A DNA stretch of 15,640 bases from Bacteroidota bacterium (GTDB taxonomy: Bacteria; Bacteroidota; Rhodothermia; Rhodothermales; UBA10348): contig SMXL01000012.1 in assembly GCA_004356385.1 (NCBI GenBank), positions 1 through 15,640 on the forward strand, read 5' to 3'. This document shows positions 1 to 8,800 of the stretch, one piece after another (the stretch's first letter is position 1; every line of letters starts with the position of its first letter). The notes below the pieces were generated by a model. That model was not told the origin of the DNA and searched no databases. It was given only the letters and a program-made list of their open reading frames with translations. The position numbers and the translations under genes were made by a program.

Positions 1-875
1 AAAAACTCATGGAAGCAGGGGGATCAGAGTTATTCAACCACGCCCGAGTATTCAAACTGTCAACGCTATTTCCACTTCCAGAATCGCTGTTGACAAAATT
101 CCTCTTAAGCGTGGATGAGGTATTGATCCTGGAGGAAACCGAACCGTATTTGGAGAACCAGATCTGTTCTATAGCCCATAGAAATCAAATTCGGGTTCGC
201 GTTCGCGGATCACTCGACCATACGATCAGCAGAACAGGTGAACTTTTTCGATGGGAGATTCAGAATGCGCTCATTCATCTCCTGCCCCAGCTTCCTTTAC
301 CCAATTCGTTCAGTCAAGAAACAGAGCAAGACGAGTGGCCAACGATAAAGAACCACTGTGAAAACTGCCGTTATGATGAACTGCTTGACGTATTAGAGCG
401 GACTGCAGAAAAGGAGGGACTCAAGTCGCTTTTTGTCGCAGACCCTGGTTGTTTCGTTTCGGTAGCGAATCGTCTTACTGCGAAATATTCTATGGGCTCG
501 GCCGTGGCCGTAGCAGACGGGATGGTGCGATCCAAGGTCAAGGGATTTCCCATAGCCATTCTTGGAGATTCTGGATTTTTCCATTCGAGCATTCCAGCGA
601 TATGCAATGCGACGCATAACAACCGGGACCTGATGATTATTGTCGCCGACAATAGGAAGGCGCTCGCTTCCGGCGGCCAGTCGCACCCAGGTAGTTCAAC
701 TGACACTCGTGGTAGGGAGGCGAGGGAGCTCAATATCGAAGAAATCAGCAAGGCGTGCGGCGTGGATCATATCTCTACAGTGAATCTGGATGACGAAGAG
801 GGAAAAGTCAGCGATACGCTAATAAAAGCGTATGGAGAGTCTGGGGTTCGACTAGTCCGAGTTCTAATTGATTAG
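1..875 (+). CDS. iorA: Indolepyruvate:ferredoxin oxidoreductase alpha subunit, C-terminal part (5' end outside window)
   Basis: The 2-oxoacid oxidoreductase alpha subunit uses thiamine diphosphate (TPP) to decarboxylate aryl-pyruvates oxidatively, passing electrons to ferredoxin. The reading frame is open to the left edge (codon phase starts at base 3), so the ATG at 9 is almost certainly internal. Residues counted from that ATG: 20-50 match the end of the central domain (LFPLPE, then VDEVLILEETEP). 117-120 is HCENC-like where family members have CxxCPH. 186-215 is the TPP/metal-binding stretch GDSGFFHS ... NN ... DNR, and 223-228 is GGQSHPG, like the family's GHQPHPG. The protein ends at VRVLID, where most IorA proteins continue into a C-terminal 2[4Fe-4S] ferredoxin domain. 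That domain is absent, and no iorB follows. It may be a short family variant or a truncated copy; the altered CxxCPH motif favours a divergent paralogue. Confidence 0.8.
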   Translation, partial: KLMEAGGSELFNHARVFKLSTLFPLPESLLTKFLLSVDEVLILEETEPYLENQICSIAHRNQIRVRVRGSLDHTISRTGELFRWEIQNALIHLLPQLPLPNSFSQETEQDEWPTIKNHCENCRYDELLDVLERTAEKEGLKSLFVADPGCFVSVANRLTAKYSMGSAVAVADGMVRSKVKGFPIAILGDSGFFHSSIPAICNATHNNRDLMIIVADNRKALASGGQSHPGSSTDTRGREARELNIEEISKACGVDHISTVNLDDEEGKVSDTLIKAYGESGVRLVRVLID

Positions 876-899
876 ACGTGATCCATTTACTGGCACTCG

Positions 900-1433
900 T
901 GGGATCTCGGTTTTCTTGCAGACTACATCGCGAATCACCACCACGCATACGTCAGCGAGAGCATCCCAGTCCTGCAAGAATTCGCTCAATAGGTTGCGTT
1001 TGTTCACGGAGTGGCAAATCCAGAAGTTATGTCAATTGCCGACCTGTTCAATGAGATCGCTCTTGAGATGCAGAAACACATGGTCAAAGAGGAGCGGGTG
1101 CTGTTTCCTTTGGTGAAAGAAATGGAAGACGCTGATCGAAGTTTGCAAACGCTAGCACCCCGAAAGTTCGGTACGGTACGGAGCCCAATTCGAATGATGG
1201 AGCACGAACATGATAACGCAGGATCCGTCATGCGCAAGATTCGAAAACTTAGCTACGACTACACAGCGCCAGATCATGCTTGTCATACATTTCGGGTCGC
1301 GTACGCTGAGTTGGAAGAATTCGAGAACGATTTACACGAGCACATTCACTTGGAGAACAACATCCTCTTTCCTAAGGCAACCGCGCTAGAGAAAAAAATA
1401 TCGCTTACCCAGAGTGTGAACAGGGGCGAATGA
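900..1433 (+). pseudogene. RIC/YtfE/ScdA-type hemerythrin-like iron-sulfur cluster repair protein, broken
   Basis: RIC proteins are di-iron proteins that repair iron-sulfur clusters after nitrosative or oxidative stress. The frame starting at 900 reads WDLGFLADYIANHHHAYV, the classic first helix of the hemerythrin-like domain. It meets a TAG at 990-992, then continues in the same frame as VAFVHGVANPEV to a TGA at 1431. Later ligand-type motifs are intact: HMVKEE, MMEHEH and HEHIHLENN. Upstream there is no ATG, GTG or TTG in this frame before a TGA at 879-881, and the usual N-terminal DUF542 domain is missing because iorA ends at 875. A GTG at 1011 could start a 140-residue product, but it would lack the first helix with its iron-ligand histidine and has no well-spaced ribosome-binding site. 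I therefore call it a decayed gene. A sequencing error could explain the TAG but not the missing 5' end. Confidence 0.8.
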
Positions 1434-1455
1434 TCGTGACGATCGACATGCTAAC

Positions 1456-1472
1456 CGGGGTGGCGGTGATTT
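1456..1472. repeat. Partial copy of the tRNA-Pro 3' end
   Basis: The 11 bases at 1456-1466 (cggggtggcgg) are identical to 1565-1575, the 3' acceptor and T-arm part of the neighbouring tRNA-Pro gene, in the same orientation. After one extra base the following gattt also matches. The copy lies on the 3' side of the tRNA, about 109 bases away. Duplicated tRNA 3' ends are typical footprints of integrases, but this one is short, and it could also be a remnant of a second tRNA gene. Confidence 0.45.
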
Positions 1473-1563
1473 ACTCCGGGCCTCCGGCCTTCCGTGAATC
1501 CCGCAGTCCATTCCACCGAATTCAGTGTCGCAACATTTCTTGCCAATCCTCACCGCCTAGCTG

Positions 1564-1637
<74 letters not shown>

Positions 1638-1690
1638 AGGATGCGCTCAAATGCACATTCCAATATTGTGTTCCTTTAGGCCAGAGCCCC

Positions 1691-3580
1691 TCAGACTACT
1701 CCTTCATACATTTCCTCGATGAGGTCAGCATAATTCTTCTCGATTACCCTCCGTTTCAAACTCATCTTGGGGCTCATCATTAAATTTTCGACGCTGAACG
1801 GTTCCGGCACAAATCGGAAGCCTCTGATTTTCTCATGGGCGGCTGCTTTCATGGAATACGCTCTCAGAAATCCTTTTACCTCAGCCTCGATTTTTTCATC
1901 GCGGAGGATTTCATTCAACTTCGTGCCCGGGAGTTGATTTTCCTTCGCGAAACTTCGGATCACATCTTCGTCCGGTACGATCAGTGCAGTCAGATACTCC
2001 CTTCCCTCTCCGACTACGAGAATCTGATCAATAAACGGCTCCGTCTTAAGACCATCCTCAATGGGTCCGGGATAGATATTCTTCCCACCCGCAGAGACAA
2101 GCATATGTTTGATTCGATCTGTGATCCGTAAGTAGCCTTCATCGAATCGACCTACATCACCCGTGTGGTACCAACCATCTTCGGTGATGGCCTCTTTCGT
2201 CGCTTCGTCATCGTTCCAATATCCCAGCATGATGTTGGGACCTTTGGCGACGATTTCACCCGCTTCTGTACTCAGATCGGTTGGATAGTCCTCACCCCTG
2301 ATCTGACCGATAATTTCTCCACTCTCGAGGTCTTGAATACCAATCGTAACCCCTCCAATTACGTGCCCTACCGTCCCGAAGCGAGGCTTATCCGTTGGGT
2401 TGATCGTCAGGATGGGTGCCGTTTCCGTCAGTCCGTATGCTTCGATAATGGTTATGCCCGCCGCCATGAAAAACTCTCCGATTTCGGCAGGAAGAGCCGC
2501 GCCACCGGATGCGGCGACTCGAACCCGCCCTCCCAGTTTCTCATGAAGTTTGGAAAATACCAAGCGCGTAGCGAGTGAATACTTTGTACGCAGTACGACA
2601 CCTGGATTTTTCCCGGATCGCACGACGTCCATGTATTTTTTCCCGGATCGTATGGACCAGTGACAAATAGTCCGTTTGATAGCCGAGCCCTCTTCAAACG
2701 ACTTTGAGATCGCATTGAACATCTTTTCGTACAGTCGAGGCACGGAAAGCAACACGTGAGGTCGTATTTCCATCATATCTCGGGCAACCGTATCAACGCT
2801 CTCAGCGTAATTAATAGTCCCTCCGTACGCCAAAACAGCGGTATATCCAGCGGTCCGCTCCAACGAGTGACAGAGCGGCAGAAAAGAAATATGTCGATCG
2901 TCAAGTTCAAAAGGGATGCGTTCGAGCGCCGCCTTCACGTTTGTGCAGAAATTCTCATGAGAAAGCATAACCCCTTTAGGATTCCCAGTCGTTCCACTCG
3001 TATAGACGAGCGCAGAGATGTCGTCGGGCGAGACGCGATTCGTCAGTTGCTGAATTTCCGACTCATGATTTGGAAAGGCTCCGCGTCCTTCGGCAATCGC
3101 GTCGCCATAGAGAACGAAGCGATCGGGCAGGTCATTCTTCGGTTCTGATATGGTCACGACCAATTCCAAGGCGGGGCACGATCCAAAAATTTCTACAGCC
3201 TTCCTATACTGAATCCTTGTCGAAACAAGAAAAATCTTTGCTCCTGAATCATTCAGAATATATTCCACCTGGGCCGGCGGCAAGGACGTATAGAGGGAGA
3301 CGTTGATCGCACCCAGAATCTGTGTGGCCATATCCATGACGGCCCATTCGGGTCGATTTTCCGAAAGGATTGCCACGCGATCGCGAGGGCGCACGCCTTT
3401 CGCGAGAAGAAACCCGGCCATGGCTCGCACATCAGACCGAAACATATCCCATGTGATGTCGCACCACTCTTTCGACTGTTTGTCGCGGTAGCGCATAATG
3501 ACTCGATCCGTGCCCGCGTGCCGGTCGGCAAGACCCGTGAATAGATCCGAAACCGTCTTGAAATCGATTACTGCAGCCAT
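1691..3580 (-). CDS. Long-chain acyl-CoA synthetase (AMP-forming fatty-acid-CoA ligase)
   Basis: A 629-residue ANL-superfamily enzyme that activates fatty acids to acyl-CoA through an acyl-adenylate, feeding lipid synthesis or beta-oxidation. Residues 193-203 hold the P-loop [11 protein letters not shown], followed by VMLSH. 380-387 is EAYGLTET, which contacts the adenylate. 473-475 is TGD with the ribose-binding Asp. 486-500 is the hinge and post-hinge region [14 protein letters not shown]. 603-611 is SPKMSLKRR, the C-terminal lysine region of long-chain ligases. Length is normal for the bacterial long-chain class. I chose the ATG at 3580 rather than the TTG two codons upstream; neither has a clear ribosome-binding site. 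It lies 74 bases downstream of pyrD on the same strand, so the two are probably co-transcribed. Chain-length preference cannot be read from the sequence. Confidence 0.93.
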   Translation of the reverse strand: MAAVIDFKTVSDLFTGLADRHAGTDRVIMRYRDKQSKEWCDITWDMFRSDVRAMAGFLLAKGVRPRDRVAILSENRPEWAVMDMATQILGAINVSLYTSLPPAQVEYILNDSGAKIFLVSTRIQYRKAVEIFGSCPALELVVTISEPKNDLPDRFVLYGDAIAEGRGAFPNHESEIQQLTNRVSPDDISALVYTSGTTGNPKGVMLSHENFCTNVKAALERIPFELDDRHISFLPLCHSLERTAGYTAVLAYGGTINYAESVDTVARDMMEIRPHVLLSVPRLYEKMFNAISKSFEEGSAIKRTICHWSIRSGKKYMDVVRSGKNPGVVLRTKYSLATRLVFSKLHEKLGGRVRVAASGGAALPAEIGEFFMAAGITIIEAYGLTETAPILTINPTDKPRFGTVGHVIGGVTIGIQDLESGEIIGQIRGEDYPTDLSTEAGEIVAKGPNIMLGYWNDDEATKEAITEDGWYHTGDVGRFDEGYLRITDRIKHMLVSAGGKNIYPGPIEDGLKTEPFIDQILVVGEGREYLTALIVPDEDVIRSFAKENQLPGTKLNEILRDEKIEAEVKGFLRAYSMKAAAHEKIRGFRFVPEPFSVENLMMSPKMSLKRRVIEKNYADLIEEMYEGVV

Positions 3581-3654
3581 ACCCAAGATGGGGAATCGTT
3601 CAAAGGCGCCAAAAATGTAATCCTATACGACTCAAAAGGCAATCTTTTTACCAT

Positions 3655-4755
3655 TCAAGCATCCAGCCCTACCGCTTTCGAAATGGCCGAAAAACCGTCT
3701 TCAATCAACAGTTTCACCAGGTTTTGCTTAATATCACGAACGATCCCGGGTCCGTAGTACACCATTCCGGTATAAAGCTGAACGAGAGATGCCCCTGCTC
3801 GGATCTTGGCGTAGGCCGTTTCGGCAGAGTTTACGCCGCCAACACCGATAATCGGTAGTTTCCCTTTCGTTTTCTGGTACAGATACCGAACGAGCTGCGT
3901 GGACCGTGACTCGATGGGCGGGCCACTTAGCCCCCCTTCTCCAAAAGATTTTACGATCTCGGCGCTTGTCTGAAGATTTTGCCGATCGCTCGCGGTATTG
4001 GAAGCGATAAAGCCGTTTACTCCATGTGCCAGCGATACCACGACCAGCTCGTCGATTAAACTGTCCAGTACAAAGTTATCGCTCAAGGGAGGAGACAGTT
4101 TTACCAGGATAGGGAGGCGCCGAGACATTTCGTTTCGTTCAGCAGCTAGGGCCTTCAACAAATCGTCCAGCGAATTGGGATCCTCGAACGTTTTTCCCTC
4201 AGCCGTATTCGGACAAGAAATATTCAAGGCGATGTAGTCGGCAAAGGGTGCGAGCAGCCGAAAACTTATACAAAAGTCTTCTATAGCCGCTTCGTTTGAT
4301 ATTGACGGATCGTTGCTCTTAGCCAGACTAACACCAACCGGGAAGGCCTTTATACCCGCCTGACGTTCAATACGGCCTACGATCTTGGCTGCACCCTGAT
4401 TATTGAGGCCCAGTCGATTGATCAGTGCCTCGTCCTCGGGTAGTCGAAAAGCTCGCGGACGCTTGTTTCCTTTGCTTCGCTTCGCGGTAATCGAACCGAC
4501 TTCGACAAAGCCAAACCCGAGTTTCCTCCAAAACGTTATAAGCTGGGCGTTCTTGTCATATCCTGCCGCCAACCCGATCGGATTTGTAAACTGTTTCCCG
4601 AATATCGACATGTGAAGCCGCGGATGAGCGTAGGAGTACACCGAATCGATCACGCGGGGCATAACAGACTGAGCGAATCGAGCAGCTCCGATAGCGACGT
4701 TGTGTGCGCTCTCCGGATTTAACGTAAACAGTAGATTTTTTACCAGCGGATGCAT
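3655..4755 (-). CDS. pyrD: Dihydroorotate dehydrogenase, class 2 (quinone-dependent)
   Basis: This FMN enzyme oxidises dihydroorotate to orotate in pyrimidine synthesis and passes electrons to membrane quinone. The chosen ATG gives 366 residues. The start MHPLVKNLLFTLNPESAHN matches the membrane-associating N-terminal helix of class 2 enzymes. An in-frame start 31 codons upstream (4848) would add a tail unlike the family. Seen motifs: GLAAGYDKNA (61-70), GFGFVEVGSIT (81-90), RLGLNNQG (114-121), NISCPNT (178-184), VKLSPPL (218-224), and the FMN-phosphate loop GVGGVNSAETA near the end. At the catalytic-base position class 2 enzymes such as E. coli PyrD have Ser (NISSPNT); here it is Cys181, as in class 1 enzymes. 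No class 1B partner (pyrK) is nearby. Probably the first gene of a pair with the acyl-CoA ligase. Confidence 0.93.
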   Translation of the reverse strand: MHPLVKNLLFTLNPESAHNVAIGAARFAQSVMPRVIDSVYSYAHPRLHMSIFGKQFTNPIGLAAGYDKNAQLITFWRKLGFGFVEVGSITAKRSKGNKRPRAFRLPEDEALINRLGLNNQGAAKIVGRIERQAGIKAFPVGVSLAKSNDPSISNEAAIEDFCISFRLLAPFADYIALNISCPNTAEGKTFEDPNSLDDLLKALAAERNEMSRRLPILVKLSPPLSDNFVLDSLIDELVVVSLAHGVNGFIASNTASDRQNLQTSAEIVKSFGEGGLSGPPIESRSTQLVRYLYQKTKGKLPIIGVGGVNSAETAYAKIRAGASLVQLYTGMVYYGPGIVRDIKQNLVKLLIEDGFSAISKAVGLDA

Positions 4756-4917
4756 TGGGGCAGAAAATAAATTCCTGTCGGAAGATAGGTTCAGGAGATG
4801 ATTCCTAGAAGGTTTTGATGATGACAAGCGAAAAGAATCCCCGAACACCGAAAAGTGTATCTTTACGAGGACTAAGGAGTGTCATCACAATTCTGATAGA
4901 CCTGTGAGAGGGGCGGA
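4756..4917. promoter_or_regulatory. Divergent intergenic region between pyrD and the phzF-family gene
   Basis: These 162 bases must hold promoters for both pyrD (minus) and the phzF-family gene (plus), since the genes diverge with no other gene between. I see no convincing -35/-10 pair or Bacteroidota-type -33/-7 pair on either strand. The one clear signal is gagagg about nine bases before the phzF ATG, a fair ribosome-binding site. Confidence 0.45.
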
Positions 4918-5712
4918 ATGACGATTTACCAGGTAGATGCGTTTACGAAGCAGGCTTTTTCAGGTAATCCAGCCGGCGTATGCATTGTCCATCGTTTTCC
5001 CAGTGCAGATTTGATGCAGCACATCGCCTCTGAAATGAACTTGTCCGAAACCGCGTTTGCAGTTCCCGATGGGCCGGAGGGACGATATCAGCTCCGGTGG
5101 TTTACGCCGGCTGTTGAAGTCGATCTATGCGGGCACGCTACACTGGCGACCGCACATGTGTTGTTCGAACGGGAAAACATACCACACGATAAAGTGATTA
5201 CATTCGAAACGCTAAGTGGAGAGCTTCATGTGAGTAAGCAGGACGACGGCTTGCTGGAGATGAATTTTCCAGCGGAAGCCCCGGAGGAAGCGGATCCGCC
5301 AGAAGGGCTGATGGAAGCGCTCGGAGTGGATCCAATTTTCATCGGTACCAATCGAATGGATGCCCTGGTAGAGGTAAAAGATGAAGAAACCGTCCGGGCA
5401 ATTCGACCCAATGTGACCATGCTCGAAGAAGTTGATATCCGAGGTGTAATGGTGACCGCAGTGGCCGACATGGAGGCGGACTTTGTGTCGCGGTTTTTCG
5501 CTCCGAGATCGGGTGTCGCCGAGGATCCGGTAACGGGATCGGCCCACTGTTGCCTGGGACCATACTGGGCCGAAAAGCTGGGCAAGACCAAGCTTCTGGG
5601 ATTCCAGGCGTCTAGACGTGGAGGCTTTGTCCATGTGGAAATTCAGGGCGAACGCGTTCTACTTTCGGGCCACGCCGTAACGATGATGCAAACGGCTCTC
5701 CTCGTCTCGTAA
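4918..5712 (+). CDS. PhzF family isomerase/epimerase-like protein
   Basis: A 264-residue member of the PhzF family, a cytosolic fold of two related halves that includes the phenazine isomerase PhzF and many homologues of unknown substrate (E. coli YddE type). GNPAG is at 16-20 and MNLSETAFA at 40-48; Glu44 matches the catalytic Glu45 of PhzF. WFTPAVEVDLCGHAT is at 61-75, and the second-half mirror motif VAEDPVTGSAHC at 200-211 with GPYWAEKLG after it. All key motifs and the length are intact, so it is likely active. No phenazine genes are nearby, so the substrate is unknown. The ATG start is supported by gagagg upstream. It stands alone, divergent from pyrD and convergent with the next gene, and ends just before a hairpin. 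Confidence 0.9.
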   Translation: MTIYQVDAFTKQAFSGNPAGVCIVHRFPSADLMQHIASEMNLSETAFAVPDGPEGRYQLRWFTPAVEVDLCGHATLATAHVLFERENIPHDKVITFETLSGELHVSKQDDGLLEMNFPAEAPEEADPPEGLMEALGVDPIFIGTNRMDALVEVKDEETVRAIRPNVTMLEEVDIRGVMVTAVADMEADFVSRFFAPRSGVAEDPVTGSAHCCLGPYWAEKLGKTKLLGFQASRRGGFVHVEIQGERVLLSGHAVTMMQTALLVS

Positions 5713-5728
5713 GAGTATAATCAAGAGA

Positions 5729-5759
5729 AAAGGCGCAGATCTGGTTGACCTACGCCTTT
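5729..5759. terminator. Likely bidirectional hairpin terminator between convergent genes
   Basis: aaaggcg (5729-5735) pairs with cgccttt (5753-5759), and a few further pairs are possible inside the 17-base loop. It sits 17 bases after the phzF stop and 43 bases after the stop of the minus-strand gene. The plus side lacks a long T tract; on the minus strand the stem runs into ttttctctt, so it should work better in that direction. Confidence 0.55.
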
Positions 5760-5779
5760 AGATTCTAACTCGGCTGCTC

Positions 5780-5814
5780 TTACCAATCCGGCCCTTTACC
5801 CTTTACCAACCCGG
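5780..5814. repeat. Short tandem duplication around the stop codon of the exported protease-barrel gene
   Basis: ttaccaatccgg (5780-5791) and ttaccaacccgg (5803-5814) differ at one base and lie 23 bases apart. Between them ctttacc is repeated head to tail (5794-5800 and 5801-5807). The second copy contains the TAA stop (5803-5805, minus strand) and encodes the last residues PGW. This looks like a slippage or microduplication at the gene end; it leaves the terminal Trp unchanged. Confidence 0.6.
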
Positions 5815-8800
5815 CACGATTTGGAAGCCGAAGTGAGCTCCTTTATCCGGACGTTGAAACGGTTTGGCGTAAAATATTTCCAAGACCGTATATCCAAAAA
5901 GGTTGAATCGCGTTGAGACGCCAGCGCTGAAGACCGGAATACGGTCGGTGGTATGCTCGGTATTGAATTCGAGGACCGGAAGATCATTCGTGTCCCATGT
6001 GACTCCTCCGTCAAAGAAAAATGTCAGCTCGGTGGGCAAGTAGGGAAACTCAATCAAACTAAAAGCACTGCTTCCCAGAAGAGGAAGGCGAAGTTCGGCG
6101 CTGGCCATCACTACGCGCGAGCCAATTAAGCGATCCTGTTCGGCAAAACACTCTGCAATGGTTCCCGAACGGCAATCCTGCCCGTCGAACGTTCCGAATC
6201 CGTAGCCACGAATAAAGCTCCTACCGTTACTGTATCCAAGGTATTCGCTCGTGAAGAGCTCGTTTTCTCCATTCTCGGATGCGCCGTAATTACCGACGTG
6301 CATGCCGCGGATGGCGAATGTAAACGGCTTGATGTAAACGTACTGTCTCAAATCGGCCAGCAATCTCACATAAGTCTGTGAGCCGTAAAATGGCGTGACT
6401 TCCAATCGCCTGCGACCGCCCCGTACGGGAGATGTGAATCCGAAAAAGGAGAAATCCGATACAAATGCTAGGCTCGCTGTTCCGTAATAAACGGGGTCTG
6501 GCTCCTGATCATTCAAATCGGATCGCTCTCTGCGAACATTGCCAAACTGGTCCACGATGTATCGATCCACCTCGTAATCGAATCCGTACCGGACAAATCC
6601 GAGCCCGAATTCGATTCGTCTGGTTGTAGTAAACGGGTACGATGAAATTCCAGATACTTGATCGATATATATCCTCTGCCGAATCTGACCGTACAATAAC
6701 TGATCGCCTGTCTCGGGGTCCAGCCTTCCCCCCGGTAAGAAGCCTCCGTAGAGAATCGGGATATGCCCAATCGATCCACCATAATTGATCCGATGTCCGC
6801 GATTCATATACTGTACCTGTCCACCAATGTCCTTAAACGTACCATTGGCCTGGACAATGACTCCGAGGTTGTGATTCCCCAGCATATCACTAAAGAAAAG
6901 GGCAACTCCGCCCTGAATTCCGCCGCCGTAGGGTCCACCGGCTGTTACGCCGATCGATGGTGGTGCCACATAGTCGAGCTGTAGCGCGGAACTGTATTCC
7001 GATAGTGTATAGTCCTGGTCTGGTGGCAGCCCCGTAAGCGGGTCGTTCAAGTAGTTGCCGACGAGACCTTCATCGACCGCACGCATTGGAGGAAGGATTC
7101 CTGCGGTGTAGGTCCGATTCATATCATCGGCTTCCACAAGGACTCCTTCCAGCTCAGCCGGTTCTTTCGAAAACACCGTGTACTCGCCGTCACTATAGAC
7201 GGAGAACATCATTCGTCCGCTCTGCATGGCTACCGACATGGCCGGAGACATCGCCGTAATACCCGACACACCCGTTTGAAGATTTGTAATCTTATAGACT
7301 TCTTTCGAGGCCAATTCAAATCGGTAAATGTCCTTGAATCCGTCGTAGTCAGAAATGAAGTACAGATCTCTACCATCCGGGGAAAACTGAGGATTCATAT
7401 GTCGGCCGTCAAACGGTTTGAAGACTTCGAACTCCAGCGTCTCCGTGTCCATTACCACAAGACGCTCATCAGCATACTGAAGCGTTTCAAAATTGGTACC
7501 GCCTGGACCGCGATCAGATACAAACGCCAGCGTACGACCGTCTGGTGACCAGGCCGGTTGCAGGTCCGCATAGCGGTCGTCCGTTAATTGCGTAACAATT
7601 TTGGTTCTCGTGTCCAGGAGATAGATATCGCTGATCCCTCCATCCAGGCCTGTAAACGCCAGTGTTCGGCCGTCAGGAGACCAGGCCGGGTTTACAATCG
7701 CTGAGACACCGGCTACCGAAACGCTTTCTTCAATAACGCCCGTATTCCAGTCGAGGATGGCGATCTCATTGTCGCCTTCGACGAACGTGATGAACGCAAA
7801 GCGTTGGCCGTCAGGCGACCACGATCCCGCAGAGCTGATAAAGCGAATCGCGTCGAAATGAGAATCTCGAAACGTGCCCTTAAGGGTCTTTACGACCTCG
7901 CCCGTATTAGCATCGGCGATAAACAGGTTAATATTGAACAGGTCTTTTTCTGATAGAAAAGCCACATACTGTCCGTCCGGGCTGACCACCGGCGATATAT
8001 TAATGGTACCCGCGTCCAGATCATTAGCCAGCACTTTTCTGCCCGCGTCCTCTACGGGTGTACGGCCTTCCACAAGCGGGAGGTAAGCCTCTTTGACCGC
8101 AGAAATCCACTCGGTAGATAACGAGTCCGCAGTGATGCCTAGCGTATACACAAAGGCTGAATCCAATCCAATTCGTCCGCCCAGTTTGAAGAGATTAGCG
8201 ACCGCTGCGTCACCATACTTTCCTCCTATATATGCCAGATAGGCCTGTCCGTACCGGTACGGGAAGTAGCTTCTATCGGTCGTAATCTGATGGATCGTAG
8301 GAAGATCGTCCCGAATGGCGGCATCTCTCATCCACATTGCTGTATGCGGATCCTCTCTGCCGACAGACAGATATTCGGCCATGCCCTCGATCAGCCAACC
8401 TGGCAACATCTGCAGCGAAAATCTGATCGAGTCTGAACGGTTCAGGGCAATATCGTACTGAAATGAGTGCACGAGTTCGTGGCCCAGGACATGATCCGTT
8501 TCTTTGTAACTGCCCGTGAGCGGCATGATTACTCGCTCTTTAAGGGACTCGGTTACTCCGCCAATGCCTTCTCCGAGCATGCCTCCAACAGCGTTGGTCT
8601 GATGGAAATCTGCGTCATTTGCATAGAAAATGATCGGCTTCCGCTCGAAGAACTGTCTCAAGAAGGTTCGGGAGTGGCGCTGATACCATCGCTCCCCCAT
8701 ACGAGAAGCGTCTTTTACAGCCAGCTCCTCCTCCGGGTAGACATAAAATTCAAAGTGATCGGTTTGGAAACTCTTAAAATCAAACGAGTCGTAGTTGACC

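Noticed and set aside
873..992. TAG read as an amino acid (recoding) in iorA and the RIC remnant
   Set aside because: Even with TAG read as sense, a TGA at 879-881 blocks the frame and no start exists for RIC, so recoding would not restore it.
868..1116. Plus-strand 82-residue frame
   Set aside because: It runs out of frame across the RIC remnant, whose real frame shows clear homology.
1432..1444. Palindrome gatcgt-g-acgatc as terminator of the RIC remnant
   Set aside because: The one-base centre cannot form a proper loop and no T tract follows.
4756..4848. 31-residue N-terminal extension of PyrD
   Set aside because: The extension is polar and unlike the family, while the ATG at 4755 gives the typical class 2 N-terminal helix.
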